Part shown: positions 43,686 to 52,670 of the stretch, piece by piece
Layout of the letters: every line of letters begins with the position of its first letter
Position numbering within the stretch: position 1 is the first letter of the stretch
NCBI RefSeq assembly: GCF_034931005.1
Contig: NZ_JAYGIN010000002.1
Coordinates: 1-64,000, forward strand
Direction of reading: 5' to 3'
From: Arcicella sp034931005
Lineage (GTDB): Bacteria; Bacteroidota; Bacteroidia; Cytophagales; Spirosomataceae
DNA: 64,000 nt
Position numbers and translations under genes: made by a program
The notes under the pieces: model-generated
What the model saw: the letters and a program-made list of their open reading frames with translations, nothing else
Told to the model about the DNA's origin: nothing
Databases searched by the model: none

Positions 43686-44891
43686 TTACACAAACCCCAA
43701 ACCCTCAAATTTTTTCCCCAAAACCGCCATAGAATCTGTTTGTAACCATTTGTCTAAAACAGTCGAATAAATATCTCTGAAATCAACTTTGTATTTTAAA
43801 TCTCCTTCGTCAAGATTTTGTAAATCAGGAGTTTGCATGAGATTTGAATCGGTTTTCAACTTCCCTCCCATCACAAAAACATTATTTGCCGTGCCGTGGT
43901 CGGTACCGTTTGAGCCATTTTGTTTTACCCTTCTGCCAAATTCCGAAAACGTCATCACCATTACCTCTTCCGTGCGTCCGTTGGCTTTTAGGTCGTCCAT
44001 AAAAACACGCATGGCTTCGGCGTATTGTTTCAATAAACGTTCTTGCTGATTAACCTGATTGACGTGCGTATCAAAACTTCCATGCGATACATAATATACC
44101 TGTGTTTGCACGCCTGAGTTGATTAATTCTGAAATAGTTTTCATTCTTTTGCCCAATTCCGTTTGTGGATAAGTGGCTTTTGATTGAAAAACCTTCGATT
44201 TTTCGTAAATATAATCTGCCGAAGAAATGGTTTCGGAAAGCGTTTTATAGAGATAATTTACGTTATCAAATTCTTCGTGATTGACTTTGGCGAGTTTTTC
44301 GAGAAATGGATTTTTCGTTTGTCTGTACAATTGAGCGGGATTTTGTACCGCCATTCCTTTTACTTTTGAGCCTTTTAGTGCTAAACTCAGTGAATCATCA
44401 ACTTCAATGGCGGAGTATGGTTCGCATTTGCCCGAACATTGAGCGTCTAAATATCTCCCTAACCAACCACTTTTTAAATATTCGCTTGATGAACTGCCCG
44501 TTTGCCAAATATCCATCGAACGAAAATGCGAACGGTCGGGATTTGGGTAGCCTACGTTATTGATAATCTGCATCGAACCATTATCATAAAGTCCTCTGAT
44601 TGCTCCTAAAGCGGGATTTAAGCCAATTTCATCGTTTAGTTTCAAAACTTTATCCGACTTAATTCCGATGGTTGGACGTTCACGATAATAAATATCATTT
44701 CTGAAAGGAACAACGGTATTTAATCCATCATTTCCTCCTGAAAGTTGAACCATTACTAATATTTTTCCTTGATTTTGACTTTGAAGTTGTGCCAAAGCCT
44801 GCTGCTCAAATCCCTTTAAGAAGTTGGGAATCAGCATTGTACCTGCCGTAGCAAAGGCTGATTTTTGGATAAATTCACGTCTGGAAGTCAT
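43686..44891 (-). CDS. DUF1501 domain protein with Tat signal
   Basis: 401 residues from MTSRREFIQKSAFATAGTML, a twin-arginine signal; the longer frame to 45221 only reads through an 81-bp tandem repeat and is rejected. Core: ILVMVQLSGGNDGLNTVVPF (about 42-61), SEYLKSGWLGRYLDAQ, VYYVSHGSFDTHVNQVNQQERLLKQYA, VMTFSEFGRRVKQNGSNGTDHGTANNVFVMG. The Asp/His/Glu set resembles sulfatase/alkaline-phosphatase-like folds. Such proteins are exported and usually pair with a DUF1800 protein; the DUF1800 partner is not in this window. Function unknown. Confidence 0.9.
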   Translation of the reverse strand: MTSRREFIQKSAFATAGTMLIPNFLKGFEQQALAQLQSQNQGKILVMVQLSGGNDGLNTVVPFRNDIYYRERPTIGIKSDKVLKLNDEIGLNPALGAIRGLYDNGSMQIINNVGYPNPDRSHFRSMDIWQTGSSSSEYLKSGWLGRYLDAQCSGKCEPYSAIEVDDSLSLALKGSKVKGMAVQNPAQLYRQTKNPFLEKLAKVNHEEFDNVNYLYKTLSETISSADYIYEKSKVFQSKATYPQTELGKRMKTISELINSGVQTQVYYVSHGSFDTHVNQVNQQERLLKQYAEAMRVFMDDLKANGRTEEVMVMTFSEFGRRVKQNGSNGTDHGTANNVFVMGGKLKTDSNLMQTPDLQNLDEGDLKYKVDFRDIYSTVLDKWLQTDSMAVLGKKFEGLGFV

Positions 44892-44952
44892 AGTTGAGAT
44901 GTATTTTATTTCAAAATGCTTCTTTGACTGTTTGTTTTGGGAAAGGTTTAAT

Positions 44953-45200
44953 TTTTGCCACGAAGGCACGAAGACTCTAAGTTTTTTAAATAATGCAGAC
45001 AGGGTTAGAACCTGCCTGCGTTTAACCTGTTTATTTTGCCACGAAGGCACGAAGACTCTAAGTTTTTTAAATAATGCAGGCAGGGTTAGAACCCTGCCTG
45101 CGTTTAACCTGTTTATTTTGCCACGAAGGCACGAAGACTCCAAGTTTTTTAAATAACGCAGATAGGGTTCAAAATCCAGCCTACGTTTAATACGTTTAAC
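44953..45200. repeat. Tandem array of three 81-82 bp palindromic units
   Basis: Units start with GCCACGAAGGCACGAAGAC at 44957, 45038 and 45120. Each contains a GCAG(G/A)CAGGGTT / AACC(C)TGCCTGC inverted repeat, perfect in the second unit (12-bp arms), and a TTTAACCTGTTTA end. The third unit is diverged. The array lies between the DUF1501 start and the TonB receptor stop, and the same family occurs at 22937-23070. It translates into the repeated peptide FKKLRVFVPSWQ, which is an artefact. Confidence 0.85.
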
Positions 45201-45205
45201 CGAAA

Positions 45206-47473
45206 CTAAAACAAATTCCAACGAACCCCCAAAAAGCCTCTTATCCCTTGCATCGGAGCGTAACTTGCATCAGTATTAAAATAGTAGCCTTTCGGGAATG
45301 TACCCAAAGCTGAATTTTTTATTTGTTCAGAGCGTAATTCATTTGATTGATAAACGATTTTTTGTTCAGGAAAGAAGTTAAAAAGGTTTTTGGCACCCGC
45401 ATAAATTTGTAAACCGTTGTTGAAGCGACGGGAAATTTGGAGATTAGAAATATTAAAAACAGGAGAATTAGCTTCTCGAATATCATCTGTAATCAAAGGA
45501 ATATCCATTGAGCCATAAATATTTCCTGTAAAATCAAAGGCGATTTGTGTTTTTGGGTGCGTATAAGAAATAGCGTAATTAGTTGTAAAAATAGGCGTTT
45601 TTTTCTGGCGAATTTTTACATTTTCCTCCATTCGATAAATGTCTGTGTAAGTTCCACCCAACGTTATTTTTATCCCATTCGTGAAATTAGCATCGATATT
45701 TAGGCTTGCACCTTTCAGTTCTCCGTAGCCTTTCAAATTATCAAAAATCACTTTTGTGGGGTCTGTATCGTAGTCTGCTACCACTTTATTGGTGAAATAA
45801 GTATAAAAAATACTTCCATCAAGCGACAAAAAACCCTTTTCGTGCGTAATCGTTTTTTGGTAGTTTAAATTAGTATTCCATGATTTTTCTGGATTCAGTT
45901 CCGAGCGAATTTCAACCTTCCTTGAACCCGAATAAACCGTTTCATCTTCCGAAAATAAATTTACCACTCGATAACCCGTTCCAAAACTCAAACGAATAAT
46001 ATCTGCTTTTTCAGAATTGTATTTCCAATTCACTCTCGGCGAAATAATTCCTCCGTGAATATCATTGTAGTCATAACGCACGCCCACCAAAAGTGTATTT
46101 CGTTTACTAAGTTTTATTTCATCTTGAGCAAATACACCTGGTAAAAAGGTTTTACTGGGTTTATTCTGTGTCGAATCGTTTTCGTCTTGCGTTAAAGTAT
46201 TGTTATCATCATAAAAAGTATAGCGTAAAGCAACGCCAAAAAGGGCATCATGATTTTTGCCTAATTTCTTATCCCAAACCAACTGACCAAAGGCAATTTC
46301 TTGCTGAGCAATATAAGGCTGATTGCCATAAACAGAATTTTGGTCGTGATTATTATAAGAAAATTGTAGATTAATTTGCTGATTATCAATCGGTAATTGG
46401 TAATTCCCGATAATTTCCCAACGCTTTGTATAAATACTTTCTCCGTAAATTTTATCATTTCCTCTATCTGATTTTTGCCAATTGAGTTCTCCTCCAAAAC
46501 GGTCTTCATTTACGTACCTACCCGCAAGCGTAAAAATCCGACTTTGTTTTCTTTGAAACGACCATTTATTAAAAACTGAAATTCTATTTTGCAGTGTTAC
46601 ATCGGTAAAACCATCATTATTTTTATCAAATCGGTTTTGAAAGTTGAAATAATTGCCACTCAACATAGTGTTTGCCGTTCCAATTTTTGCCTTCACTGCA
46701 CCGTCTAAAGTGTATTCTCCATAAGAAGTTGTGTTTAAATCCAAGGAAATAATAGGTGCTTTGATGGGGTTTTTCGTAATGACATTGATTAAACCGCCAA
46801 CTGCTTCCGAACCATAAAGCGTTGAAGCAGGACCTTTTACAACCTCAATTCGCTCGACCATTGAGTTTGGAATTCCCGAAAGTCCATAAACTGTGGAAAG
46901 TGCCGACACGATAGGCATTCCGTCAATTGTAATCATGGTATAAGCACCTTCCATGCCGTTAATATGAATATCGCCCGTATTACAAACGCTACAATTCAAC
47001 TGTGGACGCACGCCATTAACCATTGTAAGTGCTTCAAAAAGGCTTGGGGTTGGGTTTTTTTTGAAAAAAGTAGGCGTATAAATTTCAATAGGCGTTGATG
47101 ATAAATTAACCATCGTTTCTTTCATTGTTCCCGATACCACCACTTCATTGAGAGCCGTTTGGTTGGGTTCAATTTCAAAACTAACCGTCGTTATTTTATC
47201 TTTTTGAATTTGAACTGTTCGCTGGGTCGTTTTGAAACCCACGCCCGAAATCTGAATAAGTTGTTTGCCTACTGGAATAATCTTTATCAAGAAATTACCC
47301 TCCATGTCAGCTTGTGTACCAATTCCTTTGTGACTTGGAAAGGTAATATTTACAAATTCTGCGGCTTTTCCATTACTAATTACTTTTCCTTTTAAGCCTT
47401 GCGAAAAAGATAGAAAATTTCCTAACAAAAGAATTAGAAGAATTGATGAGGCTTTATGCTTGCAGTATTTCAT
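45206..47473 (-). CDS. TonB-dependent outer-membrane receptor
   Basis: A 755-residue receptor with a signal peptide ending SFSQG, a carboxypeptidase D regulatory-like domain (about 27-105, GKVISNGKAAEFVNITFPS), a plug domain (about 125-235) with INGMEGAYTMITIDGMP and VERIEVVKGPASTLYGSEAVGGLINVITK, and a 22-strand barrel ending FLGVRWNLF. The LNCSVCNTGDIHI stretch has a CxxC pair recurrent in one subgroup of Bacteroidota receptors. The transported substrate (iron, cobalamin or other) is not evident. No SusD partner lies next to it, so it is not a polysaccharide-utilisation locus. Confidence 0.93.
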   Translation of the reverse strand: MKYCKHKASSILLILLLGNFLSFSQGLKGKVISNGKAAEFVNITFPSHKGIGTQADMEGNFLIKIIPVGKQLIQISGVGFKTTQRTVQIQKDKITTVSFEIEPNQTALNEVVVSGTMKETMVNLSSTPIEIYTPTFFKKNPTPSLFEALTMVNGVRPQLNCSVCNTGDIHINGMEGAYTMITIDGMPIVSALSTVYGLSGIPNSMVERIEVVKGPASTLYGSEAVGGLINVITKNPIKAPIISLDLNTTSYGEYTLDGAVKAKIGTANTMLSGNYFNFQNRFDKNNDGFTDVTLQNRISVFNKWSFQRKQSRIFTLAGRYVNEDRFGGELNWQKSDRGNDKIYGESIYTKRWEIIGNYQLPIDNQQINLQFSYNNHDQNSVYGNQPYIAQQEIAFGQLVWDKKLGKNHDALFGVALRYTFYDDNNTLTQDENDSTQNKPSKTFLPGVFAQDEIKLSKRNTLLVGVRYDYNDIHGGIISPRVNWKYNSEKADIIRLSFGTGYRVVNLFSEDETVYSGSRKVEIRSELNPEKSWNTNLNYQKTITHEKGFLSLDGSIFYTYFTNKVVADYDTDPTKVIFDNLKGYGELKGASLNIDANFTNGIKITLGGTYTDIYRMEENVKIRQKKTPIFTTNYAISYTHPKTQIAFDFTGNIYGSMDIPLITDDIREANSPVFNISNLQISRRFNNGLQIYAGAKNLFNFFPEQKIVYQSNELRSEQIKNSALGTFPKGYYFNTDASYAPMQGIRGFLGVRWNLF

Positions 47474-47549
47474 TTTTCGTTAATTCACATTTAATTTTTA
47501 GGTAAGTCTAAAAATTAAGCAAATATAAAGCTAAAAATGAAAAAACCAA

Positions 47550-47587
47550 TAAAAAAGCCTTTCCAGAATTTCTGAAAAGGCTTTTAA
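47550..47587 (-). terminator. Terminator of the Nfu-type gene
   Basis: AAAAAGCCTTT ... AAAGGCTTTT stem with a 12-nt loop, 25 nt beyond the stop at 47612; T-run follows. Confidence 0.75.
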
Positions 47588-47611
47588 TCTGTTTATTTTC
47601 AGAAGTTTGTC

Positions 47612-48202
47612 TTAAACTCCTTCTGCTACTACTTCTTTAACTTCTGGAACCATACGAGTTAAAAGGTTTTCAATTCCTTGCTTTAATGTAATGGTTGAAG
47701 ACGGACAACCAGAGCATGAGCCTTGCAAAAGAACTTTAACCGTTCCTTCATTGAAAGAATGAAAATTGATTGCTCCACCGTCAGATTCTACCGCTGGACG
47801 CACATATTGGTCTAAAACCGCTTTGATTTTGATAACCGTTTCCGAATCTTGCTCCCCTCCTGCCGACTCGTAAGCGGCAATGGTAGTTTTAGCAAAAACG
47901 TCTTTTTTATCTTCAAAAAATTGCTTCAAAAATTGCTTCATTCCAAACAATTCATCTTCCCATTTTGTCTCATCGTTTTTAGTAACGGTGATGAAATTTG
48001 AAGAAATAAAAACTCTTTGTACGAAGTCAAAACCGAAAAGCTCAACCGCTAATGGTGAGTTTTTGCCTTCAACGAGTGCATCAGAAGGCGTTGCATAGTC
48101 GAAAGAAGAACCATCTGGCACTAATTCAAAGTTCAAAACAAACTTCATTGAATTAGGATTGGGCGTTGATTCTGTATAAATAAGTATTTGGGGCTTCAAC
48201 AT
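47612..48202 (-). CDS. NifU family iron-sulfur cluster carrier
   Basis: A 196-residue protein with an N-terminal Nfu_N domain (ILIYTESTPNPNSMKFVLN, about 6-24) and a C-terminal NifU domain with the CxxC cluster ligand in LLQGSCSGCPSSTITLKQGIENLL (about 154-177; Cys in GSCSGC). It delivers Fe-S clusters to target enzymes in the cytosol, as NfuA/Nfu1 do. It is monocistronic; MITE copy 2 lies in its upstream region, between it and mutL. Confidence 0.92.
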   Translation of the reverse strand: MLKPQILIYTESTPNPNSMKFVLNFELVPDGSSFDYATPSDALVEGKNSPLAVELFGFDFVQRVFISSNFITVTKNDETKWEDELFGMKQFLKQFFEDKKDVFAKTTIAAYESAGGEQDSETVIKIKAVLDQYVRPAVESDGGAINFHSFNEGTVKVLLQGSCSGCPSSTITLKQGIENLLTRMVPEVKEVVAEGV

Positions 48203-48316
48203 AATTTCTTGGATAATATTACTTGTTTGAGTCGATATAACAGTAAAATTACAAAATAAGTTTGGTCTTGATAGAATATAACAAGGATTCTATCATTTGA
48301 AAACTGAATAATTTAA

Positions 48317-48466
48317 CGGAATTATCTACAATTTGTCGCAAGACAAAATTAGACCACGGATAGAACAGATAAAACAGATTTACACTGATTTTTCTTTAAA
48401 TTTATCCGTTGAATCAGTACAATCTGTGGTCTAATTTTATTCTGCGACAAATTGTAGATAGTTCCG
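48317..48466. mobile_element. MITE-like palindromic element, copy 2 (150 bp)
   Basis: Inverted relative to copy 1 at 24742-24900. Terminal inverted repeats of 24 bp (48317-48340 and 48443-48466) differ at one position. It is flanked by a perfect but different 8-bp direct repeat TAATTTAA (48309-48316 and 48467-48474). Complementarity runs through most of the element so it can fold as one hairpin. It has no coding capacity. Confidence 0.85.
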
Positions 48467-48589
48467 TAATTTAATAACAGAATGAAACGTGAAACGGTAT
48501 TGCTCAAAACCTAAAAGCTAACACACATATATACTGCTGACAGTTTGTATAAAAAGTGTAACCATATTGAAAGTCAGATTGTTATGGAG

Positions 48590-48696
48590 TTATCCACGTA
48601 TTATCAACATCAAACTTGTTTTTTTTATTGCCAATCGTCTGATTTATAGCGAACTTAGGGGCAGTAAACAGTTATCAGTAAACAGTTATCAGTAAA
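48590..48696. repeat. DnaA-like 9-mers and a short direct repeat upstream of mutL
   Basis: TTATCCACG (48590-48598) and TTATCAACA (48601-48609) are each one mismatch from a DnaA box. TAAACAGTTATCAG occurs twice in tandem near 48664-48692, and an inverted relative (TAACTGTTAATTGATAACT) follows. They are probably simple repeats; a second origin is not supported. Confidence 0.4.
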
Positions 48697-48748
48697 AATT
48701 TTCTACTAACTGTTAATTGATAACTATTCACTAATAACTGATTCAAAA

Positions 48749-50653
48749 ATGTTAGATATAATTCAACTTCTTCCTGATTCTATTGCCAACCAAATTGCGG
48801 CTGGTGAGGTAGTTCAGCGTCCTGCCTCGGTGGTGAAGGAGTTGTTAGAAAACTCCATTGATGCAGGGGCAAGTACCATTCAATTGATTATTCGGGAGGC
48901 TGGAAAAACGCTTATCCAAGTAATTGACGACGGTTTAGGAATGTCAGAAACCGATGCCAGAATGTGCTTTGAGCGTCATGCAACTTCAAAAATTCGTACT
49001 TCAGAAGACCTCTTCAAAATCCGTACAATGGGTTTTAGAGGTGAAGCAATGGCATCAATTGCCGCTGTTGCCCAAGTAGAAATGCGTACTCGTAGAAAAA
49101 CCGATGAATTGGGGATTTTGATAAAAATTGAAGCATCCGAAATCAAAGCCCAAGAAGCCGTTGCAACTGAACAAGGAACAAGTATTCAAGTTAAAAATTT
49201 GTTTTATAATGTTCCCGCCAGACGTAACTTCTTGAAATCCAATCCCGTAGAGATGCGTCATATTTTGGATGAATTTCAACGAGTATCTTTGTCAAATCCA
49301 GAAATAACCTTTACACTTCATCATAACGATTCGGAAGTTTATAATCTTCCTGCGGGAAAATTGAGCCGCCGAATTGTAGATTTATTCGGGAAGAATTATC
49401 GAGAACAATTAGCATCTTGTGAAGAAGAAACGTCCTTCGTGAGTGTGCGTGGATATGTAGGTAAGCCTGAATTTTCTAAAAAGACTCGTGGCGAACAATT
49501 TTTCTTCGCCAATAATCGCTACATCAAAAATGGCTATTTGAATCATGCCGTGATGTCAGCTTTTGAAGGGATGATTGCGGAAGGTACGCATCCTTTTTAC
49601 GTACTTTTTATCGAAATTGACCCCATTCACATAGACATTAACGTTCATCCGACAAAAACGGAAATAAAGTTTGATGATGAACGTACCGTTTACGCTATCG
49701 TACAAGCTGCCGTTCGGAAGGCGATGAGCCAGCACAACCTCACTCCTTCTTTGGATTTTGAAACTGACGTAAACTTTACCAATAATATTTTCAATTTCGG
49801 AAACTCTCCTTTTCAGACCAAACAACAAAGTGCCGAAACATTTAATGGCGGACCAGCCGTGACAACTGCCATTCGTCATGATAATTCTCCCCGTGAGCGT
49901 ACCAATCTGACCAATTGGAATAAACTTTATGAAGGTCTAAACAGAACATCGGATGATTTTGAAAGAAAAGAAGTAAGTCAAGCCAATTTTGATTTTGGAA
50001 AAGATTTTGAGCCAACGCCTTTCACGATGAAAAGTAAAGCAAACGATATTTCGGATATGCGTTTGCAAAGAGGCTTTAAAGATTCAGAGGCTACGACTTT
50101 CCAAATTCATAATCGTTATATTGTCTCGCAAGTAAAATCTGGAATGTTGTTGATTGACCAACGAGCGGCTTATGAGCGTATTTTGTACGAAAAATTCTCG
50201 CAACACCTCCAAAAAAATGATGGAGCATCGCAACAGTTACTTTTCCCGACGACCGTAACGCTAACACCCGTAGATTTTCATTTGGTGCTTGAAATTCAAG
50301 AAGAAATTCGGAATTTGGGTTTTGTCTTGAGCGTTACAGGACACGATACTTTTGTGGTCAATGGTATTCCTGCCGACTCGCCCGATGAAAATGAGCAAGC
50401 GATGATTGAAGGACTTTTGGAGCAATTCAAAGATAACGAAGCGAATTTACATTTAGATAAATCTGAAAATGTGGCTCGTTCGATGGCGAAGCGTTCAGCA
50501 GGACGTTTTGGTATTCATGCCCTTACCGTTTTAGAAATGAATGCTTTGGTAGAACAACTTTTCGCATCCTCAAACCCAAGTTACACACCAAGCGGTGAAT
50601 TGACGATGAAGATTTTATCTTTAGAAGAAATGGCTGGGGTGTTTTTGCGATAG
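48749..50653 (+). CDS. mutL: DNA mismatch repair protein MutL
   Basis: A 634-residue GHKL ATPase that couples mismatch recognition by MutS to strand removal. N-terminal ATPase motifs: QIAAGEVVQRPASVVKELLE, NSIDAGA (about 36-42), DDGLGM, ATSKI and FRGEAMASIAAVAQ. HVHPTKTEIKF is the transducer end (about 300). In the C-terminal dimerisation domain the endonuclease motif DQHA(x)2E(x)4E is DQRAAYERILYE (about 467-478), with His replaced by Arg, and the usual CPHGRP-like motif is replaced by NPSYTPSGE. So the latent endonuclease may be altered or absent. Start MLDIIQLLPDSIANQIAAG is canonical. Confidence 0.95.
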   Translation: MLDIIQLLPDSIANQIAAGEVVQRPASVVKELLENSIDAGASTIQLIIREAGKTLIQVIDDGLGMSETDARMCFERHATSKIRTSEDLFKIRTMGFRGEAMASIAAVAQVEMRTRRKTDELGILIKIEASEIKAQEAVATEQGTSIQVKNLFYNVPARRNFLKSNPVEMRHILDEFQRVSLSNPEITFTLHHNDSEVYNLPAGKLSRRIVDLFGKNYREQLASCEEETSFVSVRGYVGKPEFSKKTRGEQFFFANNRYIKNGYLNHAVMSAFEGMIAEGTHPFYVLFIEIDPIHIDINVHPTKTEIKFDDERTVYAIVQAAVRKAMSQHNLTPSLDFETDVNFTNNIFNFGNSPFQTKQQSAETFNGGPAVTTAIRHDNSPRERTNLTNWNKLYEGLNRTSDDFERKEVSQANFDFGKDFEPTPFTMKSKANDISDMRLQRGFKDSEATTFQIHNRYIVSQVKSGMLLIDQRAAYERILYEKFSQHLQKNDGASQQLLFPTTVTLTPVDFHLVLEIQEEIRNLGFVLSVTGHDTFVVNGIPADSPDENEQAMIEGLLEQFKDNEANLHLDKSENVARSMAKRSAGRFGIHALTVLEMNALVEQLFASSNPSYTPSGELTMKILSLEEMAGVFLR

Positions 50654-50674
50654 CAATAACTGTGACCATATAAA

Positions 50675-50709
50675 CAAGTACGGCTTCGTTTAAAACGAAG
50701 CCGTACTTA
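50675..50709. terminator. Bidirectional terminator mutL / thioredoxin-family gene
   Basis: AAGTACGGCTTCGTTT (50676-50691) / AAACGAAGCCGTACTT (50693-50708), an almost perfect palindrome giving a 13-16 bp stem. Confidence 0.85.
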
Positions 50710-50729
50710 AAATCTATTAGAAAGTAATC

Positions 50730-51383
50730 TTAAATGCCTTTCCATTTAATAGCACATCCCACCGACTTCGTGATATTTACCACCACGGGCTTTCCTACTA
50801 ATAAACTATTTACGGCATCTTCAACATAGCGTTTAGTTACACCGTTAGCATCTTGCGTGTTGTCGTCAATTCCGCCAATGTATTGCATAATAAACTTGTC
50901 GCCTTCACGCTTAACCACATAAACAGAAGGTGTACGAGCTGCCCCAAAAGCACGAGCTACATTTTGCGTTTCATCTTGTAAATACTCAAAAGTATAACCT
51001 TTAGACTTGGCTACGGCTTGCATATTTTCGAAAGAATCCTCTTCGTAAGCTGTTGGGTCATTGGGATTTATGGCTAAAACAGGATAGCCTTGTGACGCAT
51101 ATTTTTTGTCCAACGCCATGATACGACTCTCATAAGCCTTTGAAAATGGACAGTGATTACACGTAAAAACGATTATATAACCCTTTGTCGAACGATTTTC
51201 TGCCATTGAGGTCACTCCACCTGAGGTACTTTTTAGCTTAAAATCAGCAACAACGTCGCCGATACCATAGCCTTTGTCAGTAATAGTAGTTGATTTATTT
51301 TTGAAAGCAAACAGTATCGTAAATCCCATCAGTAACACTCCGACAGAACTTAAAATGTATATTTTTTTCATGATTTTTTTCAT
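50730..51383 (-). CDS. Exported thioredoxin/AhpC-TSA family protein
   Basis: A 217-residue protein with an N-terminal hydrophobic anchor/signal (IYILSSVGVLLMGFTILFAF). The redoxin core has VFTCNHCPFSKAYESRIM (active-site-like CxxC about 73-76), YPVLAINPNDPTAYEEDS, DETQNVARAFGAARTPSVYVV (cis-Pro) and the family C-terminus SVGCAIKWK with a third cysteine. It is probably periplasmic or membrane attached, with a peroxidase or disulfide-reductase role. The specific substrate is unknown. Confidence 0.88.
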   Translation of the reverse strand: MKKIMKKIYILSSVGVLLMGFTILFAFKNKSTTITDKGYGIGDVVADFKLKSTSGGVTSMAENRSTKGYIIVFTCNHCPFSKAYESRIMALDKKYASQGYPVLAINPNDPTAYEEDSFENMQAVAKSKGYTFEYLQDETQNVARAFGAARTPSVYVVKREGDKFIMQYIGGIDDNTQDANGVTKRYVEDAVNSLLVGKPVVVNITKSVGCAIKWKGI

Positions 51384-51522
51384 TTTTAATACTTTTAATG
51401 TGTTATTATTCAGACGTTTAAAGTTTATAAAGTAACAAGGTCGAATGGTGAATCAGTGAGTTATGATTTAGCGATTATAAAAAAAGCAGATAAAACTTAA
51501 TTACGCATTCACAAATATAAAG

Positions 51523-52038
51523 CTAATTAGCCCCGTCAGCAGGTGTCATTTTTTTTAACTCTTCCAAAAAATGTTCCATGTTTACTTGTCCTTCAAAGAA
51601 AACACGTTTTTGCATGGTTAAATTTACCAACAAAGTAGCGGGAATAGTACCCGACCAATCTTTATCAATATCATCAATCCAAGCATTGTAATCGGGTTCG
51701 TCTAATAAAACAACGTCCGACTCAATGCTATTTTTATTGACAAAAGAATGAACCTTTTCCTGTAAATCTTTTGGAAAATCCATACTAACCATCAAAAATC
51801 GAACTTTTTTGCTTGAATATTCTTGACTTAGTTTTTCAAGACTCGGTAGTTCTTCTATGCAAGGACGGCACCAAGTAGCCCAAAAATGCACAACTAAAGT
51901 TGTATCTGTGGCATGATTTATCAGTTGTTGCAAATGTTCAAATTTGACAATTTCTATTTTCTGATTTTGACCAACAACTTGAAAAACAGACAAATACAGT
52001 CCTAAAAACAGTATTTTGGGCATTCTATTCCAAGACAT
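51523..52038 (-). CDS. TlpA-like thioredoxin-domain protein
   Basis: A 171-residue exported protein (MSWNRMPKILFLGLYLSVFQVVGQ). The active site is VVHFWATWCRPCIEELPSLEKLS (WCRPC, about 55-59), with SGTIPATLLVN providing the cis-Pro. It is a TlpA/ResA-like thiol-disulfide reductase in the periplasm, possibly for c-type cytochrome or envelope protein maturation. It is cotranscription-capable with the downstream 50730 gene but 140 bp apart. Confidence 0.9.
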   Translation of the reverse strand: MSWNRMPKILFLGLYLSVFQVVGQNQKIEIVKFEHLQQLINHATDTTLVVHFWATWCRPCIEELPSLEKLSQEYSSKKVRFLMVSMDFPKDLQEKVHSFVNKNSIESDVVLLDEPDYNAWIDDIDKDWSGTIPATLLVNLTMQKRVFFEGQVNMEHFLEELKKMTPADGAN

Positions 52039-52216
52039 AATTATTTGTTTTTGGATTGTTTATTCAAGGTTATGATTAGATTTCAAACAATTGCTCGTTA
52101 ATGAATCTTATAACGTTCTATTATACAGAGTGTTATAAAAAAAGAAATGAATAAAATTAATCATAAAATTTGAAATAAAAGTAGTCGATAACTTTTAGAT
52201 TTCAAAACAAAAGCTG

Positions 52217-52224
52217 TACCTTTG
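52217..52224 (+). promoter_or_regulatory. TAnnTTTG promoter -7 box for rplU-rpmA
   Basis: TACCTTTG, matching the Bacteroidota -7 consensus TAnnTTTG, 38 bp upstream of the L21 start codon. The TTTGCAACCC context is common before ribosomal genes in this phylum. The -33 TTG element is not clear. Confidence 0.6.
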
Positions 52225-52262
52225 CAACCCAAATTAAATTTTCATTACTAAATAATTTACAA

Positions 52263-52574
52263 ATGTACGCAATCGTAGAAATCGCTGGTCAGCAATTTAA
52301 AGTTGAGAAAGACCGTTACCTCTACACCCACCGTTTGGCGGGAGAGGAAGGCGCTGCACTGGTTTTCGATAAGGTTCTTCTTGTCGATAATGACGGGGAC
52401 ATCAAAGTAGGTCTTCCGACAGTAGCAGGTGCAACAGTTTCAGGTAAAATTTTAGCTCACGTTCGTGGGGAAAAAGTTCTTGTTTTCAAGAAAAAACGTC
52501 GTAAAGGCTATCAAAAGCAAAACGGCCACCGTCAAGATTTGACGAAAGTATTAATCGAAGGAATCACATTGTAG
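52263..52574 (+). CDS. rplU: 50S ribosomal protein L21
   Basis: 103 residues: MYAIVEIAGQQFKVEKDRYL, then KVLLVDNDGDIKVGLPTVAGATV and the basic rRNA-binding end KVLVFKKKRRKGYQKQNGHRQ. It binds 23S rRNA in the large subunit. It is in the standard rplU-rpmA operon order. Confidence 0.97.
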   Translation: MYAIVEIAGQQFKVEKDRYLYTHRLAGEEGAALVFDKVLLVDNDGDIKVGLPTVAGATVSGKILAHVRGEKVLVFKKKRRKGYQKQNGHRQDLTKVLIEGITL

Positions 52575-52670
52575 GAGTTAGGTATTATGGGTTAGGTTTA
52601 AGAGTTATTCAACTCATAAACAATAACTCAAAAACTTATCACTTCTTACTCATAAACTCATTCAAAAGAA

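Noticed and set aside
44892..45221. Extended N-terminus of the DUF1501 protein
   Set aside because: The extra 110 codons read only the tandem repeat array; a Tat signal starts at 44891.
48590..48609. Second origin upstream of mutL
   Set aside because: Only two one-mismatch DnaA-like 9-mers, without an AT-rich unwinding region or perfect boxes.
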